Assembly: GCA_900543675.1 (NCBI GenBank)
Contig: UQRY01000015.1
Location: forward strand, 1 to 39,916
Direction: 5' to 3'
DNA length: 39,916 nucleotides
Origin: an uncultured Mycoplasmatota bacterium
Lineage (GTDB): Bacteria; Bacillota_I; Bacilli_A; RF39; UBA660
The translations under genes were made by a program, and so were the position numbers. Below are positions 32,268 to 39,846 of this stretch, piece by piece (the first letter of the stretch is position 1; each line of letters opens with the position of its first letter). Below the pieces are notes generated by a model that saw only the letters and a program-made list of their open reading frames with translations, was not told the DNA's origin and did no database searches.

Positions 32268-33161
32268 TTATTTTTTCGCACTTCTTAATATTCTAATAAA
32301 GTGATTAGCTTCTCTTAGAACGTGATCGGCTAGTAGAGGAACAATTATACTTCTAATTTTACAATTTAATATTCCTTCTTCTCCGGCTATTTTAAAGTCT
32401 CTAAAATTAAGAGTTTCATTTAAACTAAGATTGGTAAGATTAGCAGGATAGTTATTCGCTTGTTGAATAATCGCTTCATATTCTTGAGCAAATCTATTGG
32501 CTGTTAGGATTAATTCTTTTTCACTTGGATCAAGTAATCCTCTAATAAATTCAGCATGTTCTTTCATGATATCGTTCCAGAATAATTCTTGTTCATAGAT
32601 GTAGTTTTCATCAAAAAATTGTTTGTTTTCTATTCTAGTTAGTAAATTATAATACATTTTTGCTTCATGGATGATGTGTTCTATTAATAATGGATAATTG
32701 GTTGTATACATTTTACAAGATAGAACACTATTTAATATATCGGTTTTAAACTCTATTAAGTTTTTGATTAGTGGTAATGTTTGTTGATTGATATTACTAA
32801 TGGTATTTACTAATTGCCGGTTAACATTCGTTACTCCACTTGTTAAGTGTTGTTGTCTTTGTGTGATGTTGGTATCGATCTTTATTGCAGCTAAATCACT
32901 TGTTTTCCTTTCTGCTTCTAGTGTATTTTTAGTAATCATTTCGTTAGCCATTAGAAAATCTTCACTAACGTTGTTGTTGGCTAGATTTGTGATTTCTGCC
33001 AGTAATAGGGAAAAGTTTTGTTGAAAGTCTCTAGCGATATTTTTAAAATTTTTATTTTTTCCCGTAAAAGCTGTTTCTAAAAAGAAACTGTGTTCTTTCA
33101 TGATACGGTCAAAAAATAAGTGTAATTCTAAAGATAATCTTACATAATCATTTTGATTCAT
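32268..33161 (-). CDS. DUF2935 family protein, two-domain ferritin-like helical bundle
   Basis: A 297-residue protein made of two similar all-helical halves. The first begins RLSLELHLFFDRIMKEHSFFLETAF; the second has YEQELFWNDIMKEHAEFIRGLLDPSE. Each carries E..LF(W/F)..IMKEH..F, and at the end of each half there is an H..EA..(Y/F) motif (IIHEAKMYYNLL, VLREANHFIRIL). These Glu/His positions fit a metal-binding ferritin-like fold. Family members of unknown function occur in spore-forming Bacilli and Clostridia. ATG follows TAGGAGGAAAATAA. A terminator lies just past its end. Function not known. Confidence 0.82.
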   Translation of the reverse strand: MNQNDYVRLSLELHLFFDRIMKEHSFFLETAFTGKNKNFKNIARDFQQNFSLLLAEITNLANNNVSEDFLMANEMITKNTLEAERKTSDLAAIKIDTNITQRQQHLTSGVTNVNRQLVNTISNINQQTLPLIKNLIEFKTDILNSVLSCKMYTTNYPLLIEHIIHEAKMYYNLLTRIENKQFFDENYIYEQELFWNDIMKEHAEFIRGLLDPSEKELILTANRFAQEYEAIIQQANNYPANLTNLSLNETLNFRDFKIAGEEGILNCKIRSIIVPLLADHVLREANHFIRILRSAKK

Positions 33162-33494
33162 TTATTTTCCTCCTAGTACATGTATATGTATATTAAGTGG
33201 GGAAAATCAACGAAGTTGTAGCTATTTATGGAGTGGCGATGTCGATTATTTTTATTCTGTTTTTAAATTCTATTTCTAATAACGTTATCCTTTTAAATCT
33301 AATTATGATAAAAGGATGGTATTTAGTTGTACGGAATATTATAGGAAATTCATTTGAAATGATGGAAAAATATATTATACTATTTATGGATATTATTTAG
33401 GATAAACAATAGTCTTTAAAAGACTAGAGTAAAAAGTATATACTAGTTATTGTTTAAGTTAGAAAGAAATGACACTAAAAGTGGGAGGTAGGCT
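33162..33494. other. Intergenic region, 333 bases, no gene
   Basis: It holds the leader of the minus-strand DUF2935 gene, an AT-rich middle without a believable gene (a 67-codon frame at 33197 has no ribosome binding site), and the branched hairpin element at 33403-33456 before the GNAT gene. Confidence 0.6.
33403..33456 (+). ncRNA. Putative three-way-junction RNA element in the GNAT leader
   Basis: The outer stem TAAACAATA (33403-33411) with TATTGTTTA (33448-33456), 9 perfect pairs, encloses hairpin AGTCTT/AAGACT (33411-33425) and stem ACTAG/CTAGT (from 33423). It lies 39 bases before the GNAT start. It could be a leader regulator or a DNA cruciform target; no family recognised. Confidence 0.35.
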
Positions 33495-34007
33495 ATGAGT
33501 TTTACTATTCAAGAAGGAAGTATCTTAGATATAGAGAAAATAATCGATACGATTAAGTATCTTTATAATTTATTAGAAAATAAAGAATGGTATGCGATTG
33601 GTTTAGCGAATTACGATAGGTTAGTAGAGATGTTTAATGGCGGAATGGTAATGATTAAAGCTTTATATCAGGATGATTTAGCCGGATTTTTGTTGGTGGA
33701 GGATCATATAGATCCAGATAGTGAAATAGCGAGTGAAATACCAAAAGAAGAAATTCCTTTTTCTATTGAGATGGATAACGCAGGGGTTCTTCCTTTATAT
33801 AGGGGAAATCACTTAGAACAAAAAATGATTTTAGAAGCGGAATCTATTTTAAAGAAGAAAAATCCTACTATTCGCTATTCTTATGCTACAGTTCATCCTG
33901 ATAATTTAGCTAGTTTTAACAGTTTAGAACATATAGGTTATCAGAAGTATAAAAAGAAACTTATGTATGGAGGAAAGAACCGTTATATTATGCGAAAAGA
34001 ATTATAG
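33495..34007 (+). CDS. GNAT-family N-acetyltransferase
   Basis: A 170-residue protein with the GNAT order of elements. The first part is alpha-beta (FTIQEGSILDIEKIIDTIKYLYN). A central beta strand MVMIKALYQDDLAGFLLVEDH is followed by the acetyl-CoA loop VLPLYRGNHLEQKMILEAE, standing for Q/R-x-x-G-x-G/A. The C-terminal part is ATVHPDNLASFNSLEHIGYQKYKKKLMYGGKNRYIMRKEL, the typical N-x-x-S..F...GY end, given here as one known run. It would acetylate an amine; the substrate is unknown. ATG follows GGGAGGTAGGCT. It stands alone on the plus strand behind a structured leader. Confidence 0.82.
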   Translation: MSFTIQEGSILDIEKIIDTIKYLYNLLENKEWYAIGLANYDRLVEMFNGGMVMIKALYQDDLAGFLLVEDHIDPDSEIASEIPKEEIPFSIEMDNAGVLPLYRGNHLEQKMILEAESILKKKNPTIRYSYATVHPDNLASFNSLEHIGYQKYKKKLMYGGKNRYIMRKEL

Positions 34008-34111
34008 AAATAGATAGATTTTAGCAGATGCGTTTTACTTGGATTTATAGCTGTTTTTTCTTGCGTTAAATAAAGAATTGTGATAGATTATTTGCTTATA
34101 GAGGAGTGATT

Positions 34112-34654
34112 ATGATGAGAGAAAGAATAGTAAATTTCGCAAATAAGGAAAACCAATTGATTAATTGGAATAGACTTACTTCTATACACTATAATCGTTT
34201 GTTTGATTTTGAACAGGAATTAGAAAACCTTTTGGGTCAATTAAATTTGTTGTTGGAAAAATATCCTGATGCTTTGAAACAAGAATCGGTATTAAAAAAA
34301 TCAAAAGCTTTAGTAGAGTATGCAAAGAAACATGACTTTACTTTGAGTAATTGTTATTCTTATTCTAATACTGTAAAAGTCCCAATAAAGATGGCATTGG
34401 ATGTAGGAAAATATAGTTATGGTATTAGGACATTAATTGATGATTCGATATTTTATCCTAGTATTGTTACCGTTACTTGCTATACTAGTACCGCATCTGG
34501 TTTTATTATAGATAAAGATCAATTGAACTTAAGAATATGTTATGGGGAATTAGGTTATTCGAATTTTGTTCATCAAGAGTCAACTGGAACTTTCATTTAT
34601 GATAAAAATGTACTTTCTGATTTAAAGCCTAATATTTTGACAAAACATTTGTAA
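34112..34654 (+). CDS. Unknown protein, ~180 residues
   Basis: ATG 34112 is used (AGGAG at 34102-34106); the frame could begin with GTG 34106, but that overlaps the ribosome site. The first ~75 residues are helical and charged (FDFEQELENLLGQLNLLLEKYPDALKQE, a coiled-coil-like stretch), and the second half is beta-rich (VKVPIKMALDVGKYSYGIRTLIDD, IVTVTCYTSTASGFIIDKDQL). There is no signal peptide or membrane helix, and nothing recognised. The gene stands alone and is followed by a terminator and a 0.5-kb AT-rich gap, in the accessory part of the window. Confidence 0.6.
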   Translation: MMRERIVNFANKENQLINWNRLTSIHYNRLFDFEQELENLLGQLNLLLEKYPDALKQESVLKKSKALVEYAKKHDFTLSNCYSYSNTVKVPIKMALDVGKYSYGIRTLIDDSIFYPSIVTVTCYTSTASGFIIDKDQLNLRICYGELGYSNFVHQESTGTFIYDKNVLSDLKPNILTKHL

Positions 34655-34660
34655 AAAATA

Positions 34661-34693
34661 GGGATGATAATTGAGGTTACATCCTGATTTTTT
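34661..34693 (+). terminator. Rho-independent terminator after the 34112 gene
   Basis: GGATG-A-TAA (34662-34670) pairs with TTACATCC (34677-34684) around TTGAGG, followed by GATTTTTT. Confidence 0.7.
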
Positions 34694-35034
34694 GCTTTTC
34701 TTTTGGCCTTTTCTTATTCTTTTTTTCTCTGTTCTTGCAAGGAGCAAAACATTTTCAAAAATCTTAAAATGTAGGATATCTAGAATTTTGTATTTTAATT
34801 TGCGCAAATACTTATAAATATTTGGGAAAGTATTATTCTTTTGGTTGTGAACTATAGAACTTGAAAAGAAAGGTATTTTTAGGTAAATTTTATACTGTAT
34901 CATCAGTAAATAGGCAATTTGAATTAGAAATAAAAGTGTTTAGTATCTGAGCAATGAAAAGAGAAATTCGATAGACTAGATTATTGCATCTACACAAAAC
35001 AAATAGATTTTAACCTAAACAAATAGTTAAAAAA

Positions 35035-35063
35035 ATTACAATTTTAGAAAATAATGCTATAAT
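35035..35063 (+). promoter_or_regulatory. Promoter upstream of the structured leader and DUF2441-like gene
   Basis: -35-like ATTACA (35035-35040), 17-bp spacer, TATAAT (35058-35063) with extended TG at 35055-35056. A second TATAAT at 35152-35157 could start a shorter transcript beyond the structured element. Confidence 0.5.
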
Positions 35064-35077
35064 TTAGTTAATGCTAA

Positions 35078-35131
35078 TGATTGATTCAAGCGTCAATGTG
35101 GTAAAAAGTCACACCATAGGTGAATCAGTCA
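35078..35131 (+). ncRNA. Putative structured leader RNA
   Basis: An outer 11-pair stem, TGATTGATTCA (35078-35088) with TGAATCAGTCA (35121-35131, one G-U), encloses hairpin TGTGGT (35097-35102) / ACCATA (35113-35118). It lies between two promoter candidates. It does not match a riboswitch class I know; an operator or transposon end are alternatives. Confidence 0.35.
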
Positions 35132-35211
35132 AACTAATAATTGATTTTAGGTATAATGAGAAGTTCTATACTTGGAAGGCAGATAATAAAAAAATAAGGT
35201 GGTGAACTTTA

Positions 35212-35814
35212 ATGATTAATCATATAACTGATGAAATTTATTATCATATTCATTCCCAGTCACAGCTCGGTCAAAACTTACAAGTAGGTGATACTTTAGA
35301 AATTGGCCAGAAGTTTAACAATTTTTATTATGAGATTTATAATATAGAACATTTAGAAAATGGAAAAGATGCAAATCAACATTTAATCGATATGAAAAAA
35401 GAGGAAAATCTAGAATTGAATAATGATACTGCGAATCTTATTTTTAAAACAATAAACGATAATGCTATGATTACGAGGGAATTAATGTTTGAAGAAGTAA
35501 GAAAAGAATTAAATATTAATTTGCCATCAAGATTAAAATGTTTATATGTTTGTAAAACTAAAAGAGAAATTAAAGATTGGATTAATATTTTTAGCAGAAC
35601 TAATAAGAAAGATTTTCAAATTTTAAAGTTAAAATTAACGGGTGATATTTTCATAGGTGATGCTTCTTTTATATTAAGGCAAAATATTTCTTTGAATAGA
35701 AAAAAGGAACAAGCAAAAATGTATTGGAGTGGGAAAAAAAAGGACAATATAAATGAGTATTTGTTTATAGGAACTGCTGTAGTTGAAGATATTTTAAATA
35801 ATAAAGATATTTAA
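35212..35814 (+). CDS. DUF2441-like protein
   Basis: A 200-residue protein. It starts with a short YYHIHSQSQLGQNLQVGDTLEIG (the Y-H-x(4)...L-x-x-G-D pattern) and then carries the central block ELMFEEVRKELNINLPSRLKCLYVCKTKREIKDWINIF, here one known family block (E-x(2)-E-x-V-R...PSR..CL(Y/F)V). It ends with KLKLTGDIFIGDASF and EQAKMYWSG. This arrangement matches DUF2441 as I remember it; members are thought to be ADP-ribosyltransferase-fold-like and turn up sporadically, often in variable regions. ATG follows AAGGTGGTGAACTTTA. Codon use (many ATA, AAA) is more AT-skewed than its neighbours, and it is flanked by gaps of 557 and 319 bases. That suggests horizontal acquisition. Confidence 0.6.
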   Translation: MINHITDEIYYHIHSQSQLGQNLQVGDTLEIGQKFNNFYYEIYNIEHLENGKDANQHLIDMKKEENLELNNDTANLIFKTINDNAMITRELMFEEVRKELNINLPSRLKCLYVCKTKREIKDWINIFSRTNKKDFQILKLKLTGDIFIGDASFILRQNISLNRKKEQAKMYWSGKKKDNINEYLFIGTAVVEDILNNKDI

Positions 35815-36133
35815 AATGATAATTTAGAGTGCGTAAAATTTTAGCTTGTAAATTTATGTTTGTTTAATAACTTAATAAGTTTAGGTATAAGATGATGATT
35901 AAACTTTAAAAGATTTCCGTTACTTGTTGTGGTTATTTTTAATTAAAAAAATTAGTAGTACATATAGTTGAAAGAATTATGCAGGAGCCAAAAAAACAAT
36001 TAATGCATGATAGTGTTTCAGAGTCATAATCATAAGAATAATATTGTTTTTTCATCTGTCTGGTGATAATATAAAATTGTTTTAAGATAAACAGGTGTTA
36101 AAAAACGGTTAATGATTTAACAGGGAGGATAAA
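35815..36133. other. AT-rich intergenic region, 319 bases
   Basis: No gene on either strand. The sequence is AT-rich, with scattered short repeats and no strong terminator after the DUF2441-like gene. The last 30 bases carry the AGGGAGGATAAA ribosome binding site of the next gene. Confidence 0.5.
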
Positions 36134-37420
36134 ATGCTCGATTACGAAAAAATAATTAGCGACTTAGAAGGGTCTTCCGATAAGACTTTAGATACTCTTA
36201 CTCAATTAGAAGAAAAAAAAGAATTAATGGAATTTAACTCTTTGGATAAAAAATTATTGGTTGCGCTTGATTTTGGCGTATTACCCATGATTGCTTCTTG
36301 GTTTATTGTAAATATTTTATTTACACTAGGAAGTTTTCCCTTAATTTTAGTTAGTCCTCTTGTGGTAGGTACGTGGTTGGGTAGTGGCCTTCTTCTTTCA
36401 AAGTTATCTCCACGTGGCAGAAAGCTTTCTAAAAAGTTTAAGCAAGAAGTAGGAGTAATGAATTCAGAAGAACGATTAGAAGCAAAGACTGAATATGATA
36501 TTGAAATAGAAAAATTGAAGCTAAAGAGGGCGCTTCTTGATAGAGTAAAGGAACGTTTAATAGAGGAGGAAGCTTTTTATCAACAAGCTTTGTCTAAGTA
36601 TGAGGTGAGTGAAAAGAGCGATTTAACAAAAAAAGAGTTAATAGAAAAGGGGAAACAATTAGAAAAGAAGATAGCAGGAGCTAAGGAAAATCTGGATCAA
36701 TTGGTTACTCAAGATGTTTTGATGAAAAACTTTTCTAATATAAGAAAAGAAACGAAACCTGAAAAATGGGTAGCTACTTTGGGTGAATCTTATCTTTTTC
36801 CACTTTGGATTTCTAGTTTAGTATCTCCTATTCCTTCATTTGTTCCAATTTCTTCCGGTAGGATATCGATTAGTTTATTAGAATTTTGGCTTTCTTTTTT
36901 ACTTTCTAGTATTCCTTTAGCCATTACAAACATAGTTCACATAGAAAAGAAGATAAAAGTTAGTGAAGCTGTTTTTAAACGGTTAAATGATGAGTTAGAA
37001 GAACATAAAATTTCTGTTGTTCCTGATGAAAATGAAGATATAGAGTTAGAGTGTAATCGTCTATTCAAAGATCTTTGTCATTGGACTTATGAATTAGCCA
37101 TTACCCAGAACAGATTGGCTCAATTTAATCACCAAGAAAATATTTCTCATCTAGAAAATATGCAAAGGACTAATGTTTCAAGCTATGACAGAGAAGAAAC
37201 ATTATCTATGGAAGAACATGTGTCTAAACAATTATTGATGGATACTTTTCATGAATTAGCGGGTATATCTTATGAAGAATTTAGGCAGCTTGATCTTGAT
37301 AAACAACAACACTTTTTGGAACAGTTAAAACAAGATCAAAATTTGGAACCTATTTCTTTGTTGATGGAAAACAATACTACATCAGAAAAAGCTAAACAGA
37401 TAGTAAAACAGTTAACTTAG
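36134..37420 (+). CDS. Membrane protein with coiled coils, unknown
   Basis: A 428-residue protein. A charged start (~1-40) leads to a hydrophobic pair (~42-92, LLVALDFGVLPMIASWFIVNILF and LILVSPLVVGTWLGSGLLL). A long charged coiled-coil stretch follows (~100-205, many Lys/Glu), then a second hydrophobic pair (~218-268, LFPLWISSLVSPIPSF, SISLLEFWLSFLLSSIPLAI) and a charged helical tail of ~160 residues. The two halves have the same layout (hydrophobic pair then coiled coil), suggesting an internal duplication. The C-terminus ends SLLMENNTTSEKAKQIVKQLT. ATG follows AGGGAGGATAAA. A terminator separates it from the next gene. Not recognised. Confidence 0.65.
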   Translation: MLDYEKIISDLEGSSDKTLDTLTQLEEKKELMEFNSLDKKLLVALDFGVLPMIASWFIVNILFTLGSFPLILVSPLVVGTWLGSGLLLSKLSPRGRKLSKKFKQEVGVMNSEERLEAKTEYDIEIEKLKLKRALLDRVKERLIEEEAFYQQALSKYEVSEKSDLTKKELIEKGKQLEKKIAGAKENLDQLVTQDVLMKNFSNIRKETKPEKWVATLGESYLFPLWISSLVSPIPSFVPISSGRISISLLEFWLSFLLSSIPLAITNIVHIEKKIKVSEAVFKRLNDELEEHKISVVPDENEDIELECNRLFKDLCHWTYELAITQNRLAQFNHQENISHLENMQRTNVSSYDREETLSMEEHVSKQLLMDTFHELAGISYEEFRQLDLDKQQHFLEQLKQDQNLEPISLLMENNTTSEKAKQIVKQLT

Positions 37421-37460
37421 TTACTATATAATTGGTAACTTGTTTTAACTATCTTTTTTT
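37410..37460 (+). terminator. Rho-independent terminator after the 36134 gene
   Basis: Nested stems AGTTAA..TTAACT and AGTTAC (37419-37424) / GTAACT (37435-37440), followed by TTTTTTT (37454-37460). The stem includes the stop codon. Confidence 0.7.
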
Positions 37461-37486
37461 GAATTAAAAAATGTTATGCTTATATT
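37459..37486 (+). promoter_or_regulatory. Promoter of the 37506 gene; rules out the longer ORF start
   Basis: TTGAAT (37459-37464), 16-bp spacer, TATATT (37481-37486). It overlaps the first codons of the longer frame starting at 37476, so the true start is 37506. Confidence 0.55.
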
Positions 37487-37505
37487 AAGAAAAGGAGAAA
37501 ATTTT

Positions 37506-38456
37506 ATGCAAAAGGTCAGTATAACAAAGATTTCAAAATCTGTAACACGAAATATAGAAGTTAGATATGAAGGGTTAACTCACCATCAAGATATCGACAT
37601 TAGTCAACTTGATAATGAGTTAGAAGAATTTATCCATACAAAATGTCGTAATGATATGTTAAAAAATATTATGATGATTAGAACAATATTAGATTCTGTC
37701 GAGGAGAAGAGTTTAGTTGTTTCTTATGAAGATGAAAATACTTTAGAAATAGTAAAATATGATTGTACGAATTTGTACTTTTATCAAAAACAAAGAAAGA
37801 ATAAAACTCTAGAAATCACATACATGCCTAATCATGGTGGCTTGCAGATAAAAGATAATTATTGTGATTTAGAGGACTATTCGACTGTTCAAACTGTTTC
37901 TAAAGAGTTAGCTAGTGCGATAGATCGTATTCATGATTTAACTAAAGTGCAGAAAATCACTTTTGATGAAAATTCTAAGCGAATAATTGAAATCTATAAA
38001 GCGTTTTACCAAGAAAATCCTAACTTTCAAAGTAAAGATATCAATGTTAGGATGCAGACGATGATGTCGATACTTAGTTATTTTGATCTTTTTGTTGGTT
38101 ATGATTTTTGTTTGTTAGGAAAAGTTATGATGCCAATCTCTTTACAATTAAAACAAGATGTAGAAAGATTATACCCTTTTGGCGAAGTCGATGAAGTAGA
38201 AAATAATATCTCGTTAGTTCAAGAAGCAAAGAGGGAAATTGAGATTATTGGAAAGACAATTAGAGAAGATGTTCCTGATGAAAAGGAGTTAAATGAGAAA
38301 CTAATCACGATAAGTAAGTTATTACATGCTAAGAGGTACAATCTTCCTTCTCATTGTCAGGTCGATGAAATATCTGAGTTTATAGGACGCACGCCTAGTG
38401 AGGTAAAGTCTAATATAAAATTAGTTAAACAAATTAATGATAAAATTTATCGCTAA
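37506..38456 (+). CDS. Unknown cytosolic protein, 316 residues
   Basis: ATG 37506 follows AAAGGAG with ideal spacing; the frame could extend to 37476, but a promoter lies there. No signal peptide or membrane helix. The first ~130 residues are mixed with beta strands (VSITKISKSVTRNIEVRYEGLTHHQDIDISQLD, LEIVKYDCTNLYFYQKQRKN). The rest is mostly helical and charged (SKELASAIDRIHDLTKVQKI, MQTMMSILSYFDLFVGYDFCLLGK), and it ends EFIGRTPSEVKSNIKLVKQIND. The last ~60 residues look like a small helical domain. Nothing recognised. It stands after the 36134 gene and may belong with it by proximity, but each has its own promoter or terminator. Confidence 0.62.
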   Translation: MQKVSITKISKSVTRNIEVRYEGLTHHQDIDISQLDNELEEFIHTKCRNDMLKNIMMIRTILDSVEEKSLVVSYEDENTLEIVKYDCTNLYFYQKQRKNKTLEITYMPNHGGLQIKDNYCDLEDYSTVQTVSKELASAIDRIHDLTKVQKITFDENSKRIIEIYKAFYQENPNFQSKDINVRMQTMMSILSYFDLFVGYDFCLLGKVMMPISLQLKQDVERLYPFGEVDEVENNISLVQEAKREIEIIGKTIREDVPDEKELNEKLITISKLLHAKRYNLPSHCQVDEISEFIGRTPSEVKSNIKLVKQINDKIYR

Positions 38457-38590
38457 GCATTAACTGTAAATTTATAGATTTTAATTAAAGAGTATTATTG
38501 TGAATAAAAAGGAAATACTTGATTATTTGTTTGGTGTTTTCTTTTTTATCTATAATTTTTATAAATAAGTTGGATTATGGAAAATGACTA

Positions 38591-38617
38591 TTGGTTATTT
38601 TTAAAATATGATATAAT
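38591..38617 (+). promoter_or_regulatory. Probable promoter of the DUF3048 gene
   Basis: Extended -10 TGATATAAT (38609-38617). The -35 is poor: TTGGTT at 38591-38596 with 15-bp spacing. Confidence 0.45.
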
Positions 38618-38648
38618 GGACATAGAATAGTAGTAGGAGTGGTAGACA

Positions 38649-39725
38649 TTGAAGAAGATAAAGATTCATTTAAATAAAAAGACAAAAATTATTTTGTGGA
38701 GTGTTTTGGTTGTTTTATTGATTGCACTTGTCGTATTGTTTTTTGTATTTGGAACGGGGAAAAAGAATTTAGCTGATAAACAGGAAGAAGAGGTAAAAAC
38801 TGAAGAACCTGAAGCTACCCCTGAGCCAGAAGTACCCAAGGTACAAATTATTGATTTAGATTCTAAGAGTCGTAATATTGCGGTAATGATTAATAATATT
38901 CGTACTGTATGGGGTTATCAATCTGGGTTACAGGATGCTTATTTAATTTATGAGATGATTGTTGAAGGTGGATATACTCGTTTGATGGCTATTTATAAAG
39001 ATAAAATGCCAGAACGGATTGGTTCGGTTCGAAGTGCTCGTCCTTATTATTTGGATTATGCTTTAGAAAATGATGCGTTATATATTCATTTTGGTGGTAG
39101 TGATCAGGCACTTCGAGATGTTCGTACTTTAGGAATTCAAAATATAAATTTCTTGTATGATAGTGGCTTTTGGCGAGATCGATCATTAGGACTTGCTACT
39201 GAGCATACTGCCTTTACTTCAATGGAGAACATCAATCAACAAGTCTCTAAAAAGGGTTATCGTACAACTACTGAAACATCTCCTGTTTTTCATTATAGTG
39301 CAGTTGAAGTGGATCTATCCGCACATGGTACAGTGATTCCAGCTAATCGTGTTTATATTGATTATTCAGGAAGTCGTAATACTAGTTTCGATTATGATCC
39401 AGTAAATAAAGTATATTACCGTAGTCAAAATGGAGTTGCCCATAAGGATTACATCACGGGTAATCAGTATACAACGAAAAATATTATCACTTATCAAGTG
39501 AGAAATTATAGCTTGGATAGTTACGGTCGTCAGGCATTAGATAATATTGGTAGTGGTAAAGGATATTATATTACTAATGGTCAGGCAGTTGAGATTACTT
39601 GGGAGAAGAAGAGTAGAGGAGAAAAAACGATTTATCGTTATATGGATGGTACTGAAATTGAACTTAATGATGGAAATACTTATGTAGAAATTCAGCCATT
39701 AGGTAGAACGTTAACGATCGAGTAG
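38649..39725 (+). CDS. DUF3048 (YerB-like) membrane-anchored extracellular protein
   Basis: A 358-residue protein. The start codon is TTG at 38649: it is the only start codon after an in-frame TAG at 38643, and AGGAGTGG lies just before it. An N-terminal anchor (~14-36, IILWSVLVVLLIALVVLFFVFG) is followed by an acidic linker with Glu and Pro (~45-65). The DUF3048 body follows: IAVMINNIRTVWGYQSGLQDAYLIYEMIVEGGYTRLMAIYKD, here given as one family block (Q-x-G-L..A-x-x-x-Y-E), then ERIGSVRSARPYYLDYA, LYIHFGGS and DRSLGLATEHTAFTS, and the C-terminal RNYSLDSYGRQALDNIGSGKGYYITNG. The family includes B. subtilis YerB, a lipoprotein of unknown function; this one has a plain anchor instead of a lipobox. 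Confidence 0.85.
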   Translation: MKKIKIHLNKKTKIILWSVLVVLLIALVVLFFVFGTGKKNLADKQEEEVKTEEPEATPEPEVPKVQIIDLDSKSRNIAVMINNIRTVWGYQSGLQDAYLIYEMIVEGGYTRLMAIYKDKMPERIGSVRSARPYYLDYALENDALYIHFGGSDQALRDVRTLGIQNINFLYDSGFWRDRSLGLATEHTAFTSMENINQQVSKKGYRTTTETSPVFHYSAVEVDLSAHGTVIPANRVYIDYSGSRNTSFDYDPVNKVYYRSQNGVAHKDYITGNQYTTKNIITYQVRNYSLDSYGRQALDNIGSGKGYYITNGQAVEITWEKKSRGEKTIYRYMDGTEIELNDGNTYVEIQPLGRTLTIE

Positions 39726-39746
39726 AAATTTATAGTATTATTCACA

Positions 39747-39768
39747 AGAGGAAATATCCTCTTTTTTT
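39747..39768 (+). terminator. Rho-independent terminator after the DUF3048 gene
   Basis: AGAGGA (39747-39752), loop AATA, TCCTCT (39757-39762), then T7. Confidence 0.92.
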
Positions 39769-39846
39769 ATATATTAGGAATTTGCTTAGTTAAAGGATGA
39801 AAATAAGAAAAAATAGAAAACAAGCAAGAACAAAAAACTACGGTAG

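Larger units (their letters stand above)
34655..35211. other. AT-rich intergenic region, 557 bases
   Basis: It contains the terminator at 34661-34693, an AT-rich stretch with no gene I can support (a 93-codon minus frame at 34622-34903 has low-complexity composition and no ribosome site), then a promoter (35035-35063), a structured element (35078-35131) and a second TATAAT (35152-35157). It reads as leader DNA for the DUF2441-like gene and possibly a remnant of acquired DNA. Confidence 0.5.

Noticed and set aside
33197..33400. 67-codon frame starting with GTG on the plus strand
   Set aside because: No ribosome binding site, in AT-rich intergenic DNA, hydrophobic by composition only; not supported as a gene.
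34622..34903. 93-codon minus-strand frame
   Set aside because: Overlaps the end of the 34112 gene and its terminator, low-complexity Lys/Phe/Ile composition, no ribosome binding site.
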